Positions 52,753 through 61,420 of a stretch of DNA of 64,000 nucleotides are shown here, in pieces. The notes beneath the pieces are model-generated. The model saw nothing but the letters and a program-made list of their open reading frames with translations, ran no database searches and was not told where the DNA came from. The stretch is from Candidatus Thiodiazotropha sp. (ex Monitilora ramsayi) (GTDB lineage Bacteria > Pseudomonadota > Gammaproteobacteria > Chromatiales > Chromatiaceae). Position 1 is the stretch's first letter. Every line of letters begins with the position of its first letter. Made by a program: the position numbers and the translations under genes. Location of the stretch: assembly GCA_025655595.1 (NCBI GenBank), contig JAHXIO010000001.1:62001-126000 (forward strand), given 5' to 3'.

Positions 52753-53517
52753 TTGAACAGACAGCATTACGTAAAACTTGCGGGGTATAAAGCTTACAGT
52801 GATTTAAAAGCCGAAATGACGAGGGGTTACCTTGGAGTTATTTGGTGGTTTGTTGAACCTGTCCTCTATATGGCCACGTTCTATTTTGCTTTTGCTGTAA
52901 TGTTTAAGCGTGGTGAAGGTGATTATGTCTCTTTCTTGTTGTGTGGGCTCGTATTCTGGAAGTGGTTTGCCGGAGGTGTTTCCCTTGGATGTACTTCGTT
53001 AATATCGAATAGAGGCATAATGCGTCAGGTCTATATCCCTAAGTACATATTCCCCTTAGTTTCCGTTATTACAGCGACGGTGAAATTTTTTATGGTGTTT
53101 GTTGTTTTACTGATTTACCTGGTTAGCGCGGGTTATGGTCCATCGGCGTCATGGTTCTGGCTAATTACTGTATTTGCCATACAGTTTGCTTTGACCTTGG
53201 GAGTTGCGGGCGTTTTGGGATCCTTGGTTCCATTTCTTCCTGAGCTCAGAGGTTTAGCGGAGAATGGATTAATGCTTCTGTTCTTTTTATCGGGTATCTT
53301 TTTTGATATATCAAGCATCAGTAGAGTAAATGCTGATTTACTGTATCTGAATCCGATGGCAGGTCTTATCGATCAATATAGGAATATATTACTAAATGGT
53401 CGAGCCGATATCAGTATGCTTGTTTATCCGGCATGTGCTTCAGTCATATTGCTGATTTTTGCATATTTACTCTTAAGACATTTTGACAGGCAATATCCAA
53501 AGGTCATCATGTCATGA
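52753..53517 (+). CDS. wzm: ABC-type polysaccharide exporter, membrane subunit
   Basis: 254 residues, six predicted helices; ABC-2 type permease of the Wzm/KpsM/TagG group. The N-terminal cytoplasmic helix with DLKAEMTRGYLGVIWWFVEP near residue 18 is typical. The start is TTG 52753; no in-frame ATG earlier, and the next ATG would cut into the conserved region. The end overlaps wzt as ATGA. It should export a completed undecaprenyl-linked polymer, the ABC-dependent route, distinct from the Wzx flippase in the opposite block. Confidence 0.92.
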   Translation: MNRQHYVKLAGYKAYSDLKAEMTRGYLGVIWWFVEPVLYMATFYFAFAVMFKRGEGDYVSFLLCGLVFWKWFAGGVSLGCTSLISNRGIMRQVYIPKYIFPLVSVITATVKFFMVFVVLLIYLVSAGYGPSASWFWLITVFAIQFALTLGVAGVLGSLVPFLPELRGLAENGLMLLFFLSGIFFDISSISRVNADLLYLNPMAGLIDQYRNILLNGRADISMLVYPACASVILLIFAYLLLRHFDRQYPKVIMS

Positions 53518-54212
53518 GTGAGTCCGCTATAAAACTGCAAAACGTTGATGTTGCTTATGCTAAGGGCATGCGTTTTTTTTCAAAACAAAAGATCTGGGCT
53601 TTGAAGGATATAACCCTAGATATTAAGCATGGTGAGACACTAGGCATACTTGGCAAAAACGGGTCTGGTAAAAGTACCATGTTGAAGTTATTGGCTAATA
53701 TGATCACGCCTGATCGAGGAGATGTTCAGTATTATGCAGGGAGGATCTCGCTGCTATCACTTCAAGTTGGCTTTGTAGAGTATCTGAGCGGTCGAGACAA
53801 TGCGAAACTAAGCGCAATGTTTTTGGGTATGAATACAGATGAAATAGAGAGTCGGCTCGACAATCTTATAGCGTTTTCTGGCGTAGGCGATGCGATTGAT
53901 GAGCCAGTGAGTACTTACTCTGCAGGCATGAGGGCGAGACTGGGGTTTTCGATCGCTTTGCATGTCGAGGCGGATGTAATTCTTGTCGATGAGGTGATTG
54001 CAGTTGGTGATGCCGAGTTTAAGAAGGTTACAAGATCGGCGTTAAAGCAAAAAATCGAAGATGGCAACACAGCTGTGATAGTCACGCACGATTTCAGTCT
54101 GTTAGAAAGCTGGTGTGATCGTTTGGTATGGCTTGAAAAGGGTAGGTCCATTATGTCAGGCGAACCTGCTGAAGTAATAAATAACTACAAACGTACTTTA
54201 GGGATAGCCTGA
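53514..54212 (+). CDS. wzt: ABC-type polysaccharide exporter, ATP-binding subunit
   Basis: 232 residues. Walker A GKNGSGKST at residues 47-55, the ABC signature appears as TYSAGMRARLGFS near residue 142, Walker B VILVDEVIAVGD near residue 160, and the H-loop VTHD near residue 192. It stops right after the nucleotide-binding domain, lacking the C-terminal carbohydrate-binding domain that many Wzt proteins use to recognise the modified chain end. So it is of the short type (KpsT/TagH-like short forms). Overlaps wzm by four bases. Confidence 0.93.
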   Translation: MSESAIKLQNVDVAYAKGMRFFSKQKIWALKDITLDIKHGETLGILGKNGSGKSTMLKLLANMITPDRGDVQYYAGRISLLSLQVGFVEYLSGRDNAKLSAMFLGMNTDEIESRLDNLIAFSGVGDAIDEPVSTYSAGMRARLGFSIALHVEADVILVDEVIAVGDAEFKKVTRSALKQKIEDGNTAVIVTHDFSLLESWCDRLVWLEKGRSIMSGEPAEVINNYKRTLGIA

Positions 54213-54293
54213 CAGATATAAGAGTGCTGTTTTAAGTGAAATATTTCGTCTCATATAGAATCAACATGTTATTTATAGTGGGAGGTATACATC

Positions 54294-55004
54294 ATGACTA
54301 TTGGCTCAAAAACTGAATCTAATAAAGAGGGAGATTCAAAATATAGTGATTACTACAAGAGTAATAGCCTAAAAGTTTATCCGTCAGAATTTGTAGTGCG
54401 TGCTTTTCTAGGTTCTTACCCAAAACACAAATTGGATAAAGAGCAAATCGTTGGGAAAAGTATCCTTGATTTAGGATTTGGTGACGGGAGGAACATGCAG
54501 CTTTTTCACAATCTAGGAATGGATGTTTATGGAATAGAAATTACTCAAGAGATATGTGATGTCGTATCAAGTCGGCTAGAGGCAGATGGGGTGAATGTCG
54601 AGACACGTGTTGGAAGAAATGCGCAGATACCTTATGAGAGTGAGTCGTTTGATTATGTGCTTGCAAGTAGCTCATGTTATTACATGGATCCAGGGAAAAA
54701 ATATGGTGATAACGTACAAGAGATTGCACGGGTATTAAAACCAGGTGGCGTTTTTATTCACTCAGTACCTATGCCAACAACTTTTATTATGAAAAATTCC
54801 ATTGATCGCGGAGAAGGTCATATGGAAATAACAGAAGACCCATATGGAGTTCGGGTTGGATATATCCTTAAAAAATTTGATGATGAAGATGAAATTAGAG
54901 AATCATTGGATCCATATTTTTATGATATTAGAATAGGGAGTTGTCGAGATGATTTTTGGGGTGACAGTGTACACTTATGGTTGGTTGTCTGTACTAAGAA
55001 ATGA
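54294..55004 (+). CDS. SAM-dependent methyltransferase at head of accessory module
   Basis: 236 residues. SAM motif ILDLGFGDGRNMQLFHNLG near residue 59 and IEITQEICDVV near residue 82; a later EIARVLKPGGVFIHSVP is a class I post-motif pattern. A good GGGAGG ribosome site lies just upstream of the ATG. Its stop codon is directly followed by the start of the beta-propeller gene, and the two are tightly linked. A sugar or an intermediate of the module is the likely target, inferred only from position. Confidence 0.85.
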   Translation: MTIGSKTESNKEGDSKYSDYYKSNSLKVYPSEFVVRAFLGSYPKHKLDKEQIVGKSILDLGFGDGRNMQLFHNLGMDVYGIEITQEICDVVSSRLEADGVNVETRVGRNAQIPYESESFDYVLASSSCYYMDPGKKYGDNVQEIARVLKPGGVFIHSVPMPTTFIMKNSIDRGEGHMEITEDPYGVRVGYILKKFDDEDEIRESLDPYFYDIRIGSCRDDFWGDSVHLWLVVCTKK

Positions 55005-55976
55005 ATGCGCACATTCATAGTGAGTGACGTGGGAATTAATCCAATGAAATGGCAAAAAAAAGGTCTGATTTGCAATCATCACACTTTTGAACTTCCTTGG
55101 TACAAAAAAAACACGATGGTTCCCGTGCCGTATTTAATTGATGAAACTCGACTAAGAGTATTTGTTACGATGTGCGACGATGAAAATATTGGAAGGATAG
55201 GTTATGTCGATGTAAACCCGAACAACCCATCTGAAATTGTCGGTTATAGCGAAGAGCCGTGTTTAGATGTGGGTGATGATGGCTGTTTTGATGACAATGG
55301 AGTTGTGACTGCATCTATATTAAAAGACGGTGAAAATGTATACCTGTATTATTCAGGCTATCAGACATGCGTTAAAGTACCATATTTGATTTTTACCGGT
55401 GTGGCAGTCAGTCATGATAATGGTAATAGTTTTACAAAGATTTCAAAACGTGTACCCCTTTTAGATAGAGTAGAAGGTGAGAGTGGTACGAGATGTGCGC
55501 CATTTGTGTTGGCTGAAGAGGATGGCTATAAAATGTGGTATACAGCAGATTCAGGTGATGGGTGGATAAATTATAAAGACAAAAAGATGCCACTTTATGA
55601 TTTGAAATATATTGAATCAAATTCCCCATTAGAGTGGCAGCGTGAAAGGGGTGAAACCTGCCTTACATTCAAAGATGAAGATGAGCACGGAATTGCAAAA
55701 TGCACACTTTGGAAGGAAAACAATAGATATAAAATAATCTACTCTATTAGGTCTCGATCTGAAGGTTATCGACTGGGCTATGCAGAATCTGCTGATGGTA
55801 AGAGTTTTGTTCGTAAAGACACAGAAGTCGGCATCACAGTCTCTAATAGTGGCTGGGACAGTGAAATGATCGCTTTTGCAGAGCGTTTTGAATTTAAGGA
55901 TAAAGTTTATCTATTTTATTGCGGTAACCACTATGGATTGGATGGTATGGGTTACGCTGAATTAGTTGAGATGTAG
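55005..55976 (+). CDS. Beta-propeller (glycosidase-like fold) protein
   Basis: 323 residues, no signal peptide, so cytoplasmic. Repeated strand units with aromatic-Asp-Gly patterns (for example VYLYYSGYQT near residue 123, YKMWYTADSGDGW near 175, YKIIYSIRSRSEGYRLGYA near 243, VYLFYCGNHYG near 302) suggest a five-bladed propeller as in GH43, GH32 or GH130 relatives. I see none of the complete catalytic triads well enough to call it active. It could be a phosphorylase, a glycoside hydrolase or a binding subunit. It lies in a tight run with methyltransferase and ATP-grasp genes. Confidence is good for the fold, low for function. Confidence 0.65.
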   Translation: MRTFIVSDVGINPMKWQKKGLICNHHTFELPWYKKNTMVPVPYLIDETRLRVFVTMCDDENIGRIGYVDVNPNNPSEIVGYSEEPCLDVGDDGCFDDNGVVTASILKDGENVYLYYSGYQTCVKVPYLIFTGVAVSHDNGNSFTKISKRVPLLDRVEGESGTRCAPFVLAEEDGYKMWYTADSGDGWINYKDKKMPLYDLKYIESNSPLEWQRERGETCLTFKDEDEHGIAKCTLWKENNRYKIIYSIRSRSEGYRLGYAESADGKSFVRKDTEVGITVSNSGWDSEMIAFAERFEFKDKVYLFYCGNHYGLDGMGYAELVEM

Positions 55977-55987
55977 AAGAGTATGCC

Positions 55988-57058
55988 ATGTCAAAAATAG
56001 TGATCACAGGCGCAGGTAGTGCTCAATCTAATGGAGTAATTAACTCTCTTCTCATGGCTGATAATGGTGATGAAATTATCGGCCTTGGTTCAGACAAAAT
56101 GGATTTAATGTTGTCGCGCGCGCATAAAAAAATTCTCATGCCTCACTCACGAGAGGAGTCATATAAAGAGGCGCTGTTGAAGGTTTTAAATAGAGTAAAG
56201 CCGGATATGATTCACTTTCAGCATGATTTGGAACTTTGGATCGCTCTCAAGTTTAGAAAAGAAATAGAAAGCCTTGGTGTCCGGATGCTTGTGCCTGACT
56301 ACAATACTATTGACACGTGTGTTCACAAATATAAAAGCTGGATAAAATTCAGGGATGCAGGCATAAAAGTCGCAAAGAATTTAGAAATTGAAGATAAAGA
56401 TGATCTACATCAGGCTTTTGATGTATTGGGTAGTAGAGAAGGATGGATCTGGTTGAGATCTTCTTCGATTGGTGGTGGCGGAAAGGGATCATACACTACT
56501 AATAATTTTGATGAGGCTTATGAGTGGATTGAAAAAAATGATGGTTGGGGTGACTACATTGCTGCCGAACTGCTCTCAAAACAGACGGTAACGTGGTTAT
56601 CAATTTGGAAGAACGGAAAGCTTGTCGTTGCTCAAACTCGCCGTAGAAGAGGTTGGGCTCACAGTTCACTAAGTCCTTCAGGAGTTACTGGCGTGACAAA
56701 AATAGGAGAAACCTGTTCGGATACGACAGTCGATGAAATTGCCGCCAAAACAGTCAACGCAGTAAGTGATATACCAAATGGAATCTATGGCGTTGATATG
56801 ACATACGATTTTGATGGCATACCAAACCCCACAGAAATTAATATTTCTCGTTTTTTTACAACGGTACAATTTTTTACTGAGGCTGGGCTAAACATGCCGT
56901 TAATTCTCAGGGACCTTGTTATTGATGAAAAATGGCCTGAACTCGACAATTATATCAATCCTCTGCCGAATGGGTTGCTATGGTTAAGAGCTATGGATAC
57001 AGACCCGCTTCTTACAACTGATGAAGAAATCAACAAATCATTAATTGGAGCGTTGTGA
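55988..57058 (+). CDS. ATP-grasp ligase, carbamoyl-phosphate-synthase-like
   Basis: 356-residue ATP-grasp protein. The N-terminal Rossmann-like part is followed by the grasp domain with a glycine-rich loop WLRSSSIGGGGKGS near residue 155, an acidic-Asn Mg site NPTEINISRFF near residue 282, and GVDMTYDFDG just before it. Members activate a carboxylate as acyl phosphate and join it to an amine or thiol, so the likely task is amide formation on a sugar or small acid. No known substrate-specific domain is seen. The gene is twelve bases after the propeller gene and five bases before the TPP enzyme. Confidence 0.8.
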   Translation: MSKIVITGAGSAQSNGVINSLLMADNGDEIIGLGSDKMDLMLSRAHKKILMPHSREESYKEALLKVLNRVKPDMIHFQHDLELWIALKFRKEIESLGVRMLVPDYNTIDTCVHKYKSWIKFRDAGIKVAKNLEIEDKDDLHQAFDVLGSREGWIWLRSSSIGGGGKGSYTTNNFDEAYEWIEKNDGWGDYIAAELLSKQTVTWLSIWKNGKLVVAQTRRRRGWAHSSLSPSGVTGVTKIGETCSDTTVDEIAAKTVNAVSDIPNGIYGVDMTYDFDGIPNPTEINISRFFTTVQFFTEAGLNMPLILRDLVIDEKWPELDNYINPLPNGLLWLRAMDTDPLLTTDEEINKSLIGAL

Positions 57059-57062
57059 GAAT

Positions 57063-58736
57063 ATGAATGTCGCTGAATACGTTGCAGATTTTCTTGTGAG
57101 AAAAGGGGTTAAGCATGTTTTCGGTTTTCAGGGTGGTGCCATTCTTAAGCTTATAGATGAGTTTATAAAAACTGAGAAAATCAATTACATTCAAAACTAT
57201 CATGAGCAGGCATCAGCGTTTGCAGCCGATGCATATTCAAGAGTTACAGGGAACATTGGTGTTGCTCTGGCAACATCAGGTCCAGGCGCGACAAATCTGA
57301 TTACAGGTATTGCGAATGCACAACTCGATTCCATCCCGGCCCTGTTCATCACAGGTCAGGATTACACTGCGAATATAGTCAGAGAAAGTGGGGCGAGGCA
57401 AAATGGTTTTCAGGATCTAAATATTGTAAATATCGTAGAACCTATTACTAAGTATACTGCGCTCATCACAGATCCTAATAAAGTTCCATACGAGTTGGAC
57501 AAGGCTTTCCACATCGCCAAATCCGGAAGACCTGGTGCGGTTTTGCTCGACATACCTATCGATGTGCAATTTAAGGACATAGATTTTACTGAATGTGACC
57601 AGTATATACAGCTTGATGATTCGGATAATGCATTTGATCTGTCTGGGGTAATCAGCCTTATTTGTAATTCTAAGAGGCCTTTAATTATAGTTGGGGGTGG
57701 AATTCAAATTAGTAAGACTGTGAGTGAAATAAACGAATTAATTAAACGTACGAAAATTCCCGTTGTCGCTACTGTAAATGGGCTGGATGCAACGGTGTCA
57801 GCTAATGGATTTGCAGGATTACACGGAAATACATTTGCGAATCTTGCGGTAAAGAATGCTGATTTGATTTTGGCATTTGGAGTTCGCTTTGGCCAACGGC
57901 AAGTTGGAAAGATTCCCAATGATTACAGTAGAGCACATATTGTGCATGTAGATATCGATGATAGTGAACTAAATCGAATTTTTGAAAAAGAAACAGCTAT
58001 AAAAGCTGACCTCAAAATCTTTTTGTCGAAACTCAATGAAGATCTAATTAATGTAGCTTTACCTTCTTTTGAGAGTTGGCAAGCATTGATAGAAACATGG
58101 ATAGATAAATATCGGAATTGTGCTTATTTGAATAAAACTGGATTAGATCCAGTTCAAGCTGTTGAGAAAATAACATCAAAATTAAAAGAAAATTCAATTA
58201 TCACCAATGATGTTGGGCAAAATCAGATGTGGGTTGCCCAGGGATACACTAAGAAAATTGGCCAACGATTATTAAACTCGTGTGGTCTTGGTAGCATGGG
58301 CTACTCACTGCCTGCAGCTATAGGTGCAAAAATAGCATGTCCAGATAAGCAAGTTATTGCGTTTACGGGGGATGGCGGACTGCAAATGAATTTACAGGAA
58401 TTGATTTTCGTCGGGCACCGCGGCCTTGGAATTAAGACCATTGTGTTCAATAACAATACATTAGGAATGATGCGAGAAGTTCAAGCAAGGTACTATGAAA
58501 AACACTATTACGGAGCAAATAAGGATGAATTCACGTGTATAAATCTTGAACAACTTGCAGCAACACTAAATATTAAATTTTGTAAGATCAAAACATTAAT
58601 GGATTTAGATGGTTTTGATGAAGTACTTGAAGATGAAAGTCCTTATATAGTAGAGCTGGTTATTGACTATAATTCTATGCTTTCAAATAGATACGATGAG
58701 GCGCATATTTTTGAAGAAGAGAAGTTAGATGCCTAG
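57063..58736 (+). CDS. Acetolactate-synthase-like TPP enzyme
   Basis: 557-residue thiamine-diphosphate enzyme of the acetolactate synthase family. Start ATG 57063; a TTG at 57045 would overlap the ligase gene. Catalytic Glu48 (NYHEQAS) is present, and the TPP/Mg motif starts GDGGLQMN near residue 436 and ends at NNN about 26 residues later. FAD-region sequence GVRFGQRQVG resembles the GVRFDDR element. In anabolic acetohydroxyacid synthases the sequence after NN reads GMVRQWQ; here it is GMMREVQ, so the specificity Trp is Val. No small regulatory subunit is nearby. I infer a glycan-linked carboligase or decarboxylase, comparable in type to YerE of yersiniose synthesis. Confidence 0.82.
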   Translation: MNVAEYVADFLVRKGVKHVFGFQGGAILKLIDEFIKTEKINYIQNYHEQASAFAADAYSRVTGNIGVALATSGPGATNLITGIANAQLDSIPALFITGQDYTANIVRESGARQNGFQDLNIVNIVEPITKYTALITDPNKVPYELDKAFHIAKSGRPGAVLLDIPIDVQFKDIDFTECDQYIQLDDSDNAFDLSGVISLICNSKRPLIIVGGGIQISKTVSEINELIKRTKIPVVATVNGLDATVSANGFAGLHGNTFANLAVKNADLILAFGVRFGQRQVGKIPNDYSRAHIVHVDIDDSELNRIFEKETAIKADLKIFLSKLNEDLINVALPSFESWQALIETWIDKYRNCAYLNKTGLDPVQAVEKITSKLKENSIITNDVGQNQMWVAQGYTKKIGQRLLNSCGLGSMGYSLPAAIGAKIACPDKQVIAFTGDGGLQMNLQELIFVGHRGLGIKTIVFNNNTLGMMREVQARYYEKHYYGANKDEFTCINLEQLAATLNIKFCKIKTLMDLDGFDEVLEDESPYIVELVIDYNSMLSNRYDEAHIFEEEKLDA

Positions 58737-59349
58737 GAAGTTTTTTGTTGATTTTGACGGAACACTTATAGATTCACGTGCCCGGCTTTTTAACTTGTTC
58801 GAAGAGTTGGCCCCTGATAACAATTTATCATTTGACGCTTATTGGAAAATAAAAAGAAAAAGAACTAACCAAGAACAGATGTTGCGAAATTGGTTATATT
58901 ATTCAGATAGTCAAATTAAAGAATTTAAGAAAATGTGGTTGCACAGAGTTGAAGAGCCTGAAAGATTGGCTATGGATTCTCCAATTCCTGGAGCGGTGGA
59001 ATTTTTGAAAAAATCATCAAAACTTGGAAAACTCTATTTAGTTACCGCAAGACAACATCCACAATACGTTTATGAACAACTAAGCAGTATGAAAATGAAC
59101 ACATATTTTGAGGATGTTTATGTTACTGAGCAAAAAGTAGGTAAGTCTGAGTTAATTTTATCAAATACTCAGTTTGAGGGTGGTGATGTATTTATTGGTG
59201 ATTCTGGTGAGGATATATTGTGCGGAAAAGAACTGAATCTTAAAACTGTTGCTGTTACCACTGGTGTTTTGAATAATTACATGTTGAAACAGTATGAACC
59301 AACAATGATCGTAAATTCCGTGGAAGAACTCGATTTGCGAAATGTATAA
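58729..59349 (+). CDS. HAD-family phosphatase
   Basis: 206 residues. Nucleophile motif DFDGTL with Asp8/Asp10, cap region about residues 20-80, TAR (motif II) near residue 105, Lys in VGKSE near residue 140 and the acidic motif IGDSGEDI near residue 156. Complete HAD set, so phosphatase or phosphomutase activity is likely. It overlaps the TPP enzyme gene by eight bases, implying a shared pathway, for example dephosphorylating a sugar or small-acid phosphate made or used by the module. Substrate not readable. Confidence 0.88.
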   Translation: MPRKFFVDFDGTLIDSRARLFNLFEELAPDNNLSFDAYWKIKRKRTNQEQMLRNWLYYSDSQIKEFKKMWLHRVEEPERLAMDSPIPGAVEFLKKSSKLGKLYLVTARQHPQYVYEQLSSMKMNTYFEDVYVTEQKVGKSELILSNTQFEGGDVFIGDSGEDILCGKELNLKTVAVTTGVLNNYMLKQYEPTMIVNSVEELDLRNV

Positions 59350-59373
59350 CCATAAATATAAAGATATCTCACA

Positions 59374-60342
59374 GTGAATGATACAAATGACTATACAATT
59401 GAATCTTATTCCAGTGGTGATAATCACGCCTGGGATAACTTTCTTAATGAAACTGTTAACAGCTCCTTTTTGTTCTCAAGGAAATTTCTTTCTTATCATG
59501 GGAATAGATTCATAGATAAATCCTTAATGGTTTACGATTCTAAAAAAAGATTAATAGCTCTATTCCCTGCGGCTCCTGATCCAAAGAATAACAAAGAGAT
59601 TGTGAGTCATCCTGGAATTTCTTACGGTGGATTGATACATAAAGAGTCTTTGAAAGGAGCGGCAATATTAGATGTCCTAGAAAGAATATTGGAATTTTAC
59701 AAAAGAGATGGATATTCAAAACTGCTTTATAAAGTAATGCCCCACATTTATCACAAGAAGCCATGCGAAGACGAACAATATGCACTATTCAGACTTGGCG
59801 CACAAAGATATCGCTGTGATTTGTCTGCATCGATTTTTCTTGATTCGAGAGGTAAAGTCTCAGAGCGTAGAAGGCGTGCACTAAATAAAGCAAGAAAAGC
59901 GAATTTAACTGTTGATTTTGATAATGGTGTTTTGCCGGAATATTGGAATATTTTGAGTCAAAATTTAGAACAAAGACATGGCGCAAAACCTGTTCACTCT
60001 TTAGATGAAATCGTTCACTTATCCGATCATTTTGAAGACTCTATAAGGTTAGTTTCGGTAAGAGAAAATAATCAGATGGTAGCTGGAGTTTTACTATTCG
60101 AAACTGAGATTGTATCCCATGCCCAATATATTGCCGCAAGTAAGCGGGGCTTTGAGTTATCGGCGTTGGACATGGTGTTTTACGAGTGTATTCGTAGAGC
60201 ACAATCTAATGACAAGCGTTATTTTGACTTCGGAATCAGTAATGAACATGATGGGGCTGTACTAAATGCAGGTCTATACCAATACAAGGTAGAATATGGA
60301 GCTGGTGGTGTCATTCATGACTTTTATGAACTCAATTTATAG
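59374..60342 (+). CDS. FemAB/GNAT-like acyltransferase
   Basis: 322 residues of the FemAB-like GNAT group (PF13480 type), which are common in polysaccharide loci. The N-terminal half and the C-terminal half look like two GNAT-type lobes; the C-terminal lobe has the conserved YFDFGISNEHDG near residue 285 and LYQYKVEYGAG near residue 302. GTG start. Predicted to acylate an amino-sugar, with acyl-CoA or aminoacyl donor. It could serve the dTDP-3-amino sugar made by FdtA/FdtB downstream or join with the ATP-grasp ligase. Confidence 0.8.
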   Translation: MNDTNDYTIESYSSGDNHAWDNFLNETVNSSFLFSRKFLSYHGNRFIDKSLMVYDSKKRLIALFPAAPDPKNNKEIVSHPGISYGGLIHKESLKGAAILDVLERILEFYKRDGYSKLLYKVMPHIYHKKPCEDEQYALFRLGAQRYRCDLSASIFLDSRGKVSERRRRALNKARKANLTVDFDNGVLPEYWNILSQNLEQRHGAKPVHSLDEIVHLSDHFEDSIRLVSVRENNQMVAGVLLFETEIVSHAQYIAASKRGFELSALDMVFYECIRRAQSNDKRYFDFGISNEHDGAVLNAGLYQYKVEYGAGGVIHDFYELNL

Positions 60343-60366
60343 TGTTACAGATTTACGGGGTTTTTG

Positions 60367-61365
60367 ATGCTTAATAAAATTAAAAACTGGCTTATGCCTG
60401 GAAAAGAAGTGACATTGCCAGGCATACTTCCGAATTTTGTTGTTGTGGGATTTGGTAAGTGTGGGACGACTTCTCTACATTATGCGTTAAGGAACCACCC
60501 GGATATATGCCTTGTCCGAAGTAAAGAAGCTCACTACTTTAACAATGATAACGAATACGACAAGGGTCTTGATTACTATATACAAAAACATTTTCCTCAC
60601 TATGATGGAGAAAAGGCGATAGGAGATATTACACCGGCATACGTCTATTTTACTAAATCACTTCCAAGAATAAAAAAAGCACTGGGAAGTGATGTTAAAA
60701 TTATTGTGATAATGAGACATCCTGTTGTAAGAGCGTTCTCACACTATATTCACTCTGTCAGAATATCTGAAGATAAGAATAAGTTTTTGAATGAAGACGG
60801 AGATATTAATAATCCGTTATATAGGAGTGTGAGTATGTATTCTAATTCTTTAAAAGTGCTATACGAAACGTTCCCATCGGAAAATATACTACCACTGTTA
60901 TTTGAGAGAGATATACAAGAAGTTGGTACAAAAAGAGCTTCCGAAAAAATAGAAAAATTTATTGGCGTCAACCACAAGGAAATGGAGTCAGGCAATATTG
61001 AGGCGGCTAAGGGATATCTTGCGCGAGTCACAGTCGTTAAAAAGCATGCTCATGTCGAGCTAAAGGGAACTACAACTAGTTTTAACCCTGGTGATGTTGT
61101 TATTGAGCATATTCGTAAGCCAGAAGGATATTATTTTGAAGTGCTTACTGATCTAAGCCAATCAGAGAAAAGTTGGTACGAAGAATATCCGGATAATATA
61201 ACCATTTCACTTGAACCAGAAACTGTTAAAAATTTATATGATAAAATTTATAAAGAAGACTCAAAAATAATTACGGATTTAACTGGGCTTGATGTTTCAG
61301 TATGGTCAAATGTCGTTGATGCAGGTAAATATGAATTGGTTCCAACGCGTTTGATGTACGACTAA
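60367..61365 (+). CDS. PAPS-dependent sulfotransferase (second)
   Basis: 332 residues from the ATG at 60367 (GGGG ribosome site nearby; a TTG directly before it is less likely). 5'-phosphosulfate loop GFGKCGTTSLHYALR near residue 27 and 3'-phosphate site MRHPVVRAFSHY near residue 119. Differs clearly from the minus-strand sulfotransferase at 45456, so the two presumably act on different sugars. Together with cysC at 20523 they suggest a sulfated surface glycan. It sits between the FemAB-like and FdtA-like genes. Confidence 0.92.
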   Translation: MLNKIKNWLMPGKEVTLPGILPNFVVVGFGKCGTTSLHYALRNHPDICLVRSKEAHYFNNDNEYDKGLDYYIQKHFPHYDGEKAIGDITPAYVYFTKSLPRIKKALGSDVKIIVIMRHPVVRAFSHYIHSVRISEDKNKFLNEDGDINNPLYRSVSMYSNSLKVLYETFPSENILPLLFERDIQEVGTKRASEKIEKFIGVNHKEMESGNIEAAKGYLARVTVVKKHAHVELKGTTTSFNPGDVVIEHIRKPEGYYFEVLTDLSQSEKSWYEEYPDNITISLEPETVKNLYDKIYKEDSKIITDLTGLDVSVWSNVVDAGKYELVPTRLMYD

Positions 61366-61420
61366 AAAGATCTATATTTGTTTATCTATAAATCTACAAA
61401 GAGTATAGGTGGTTAAATAG

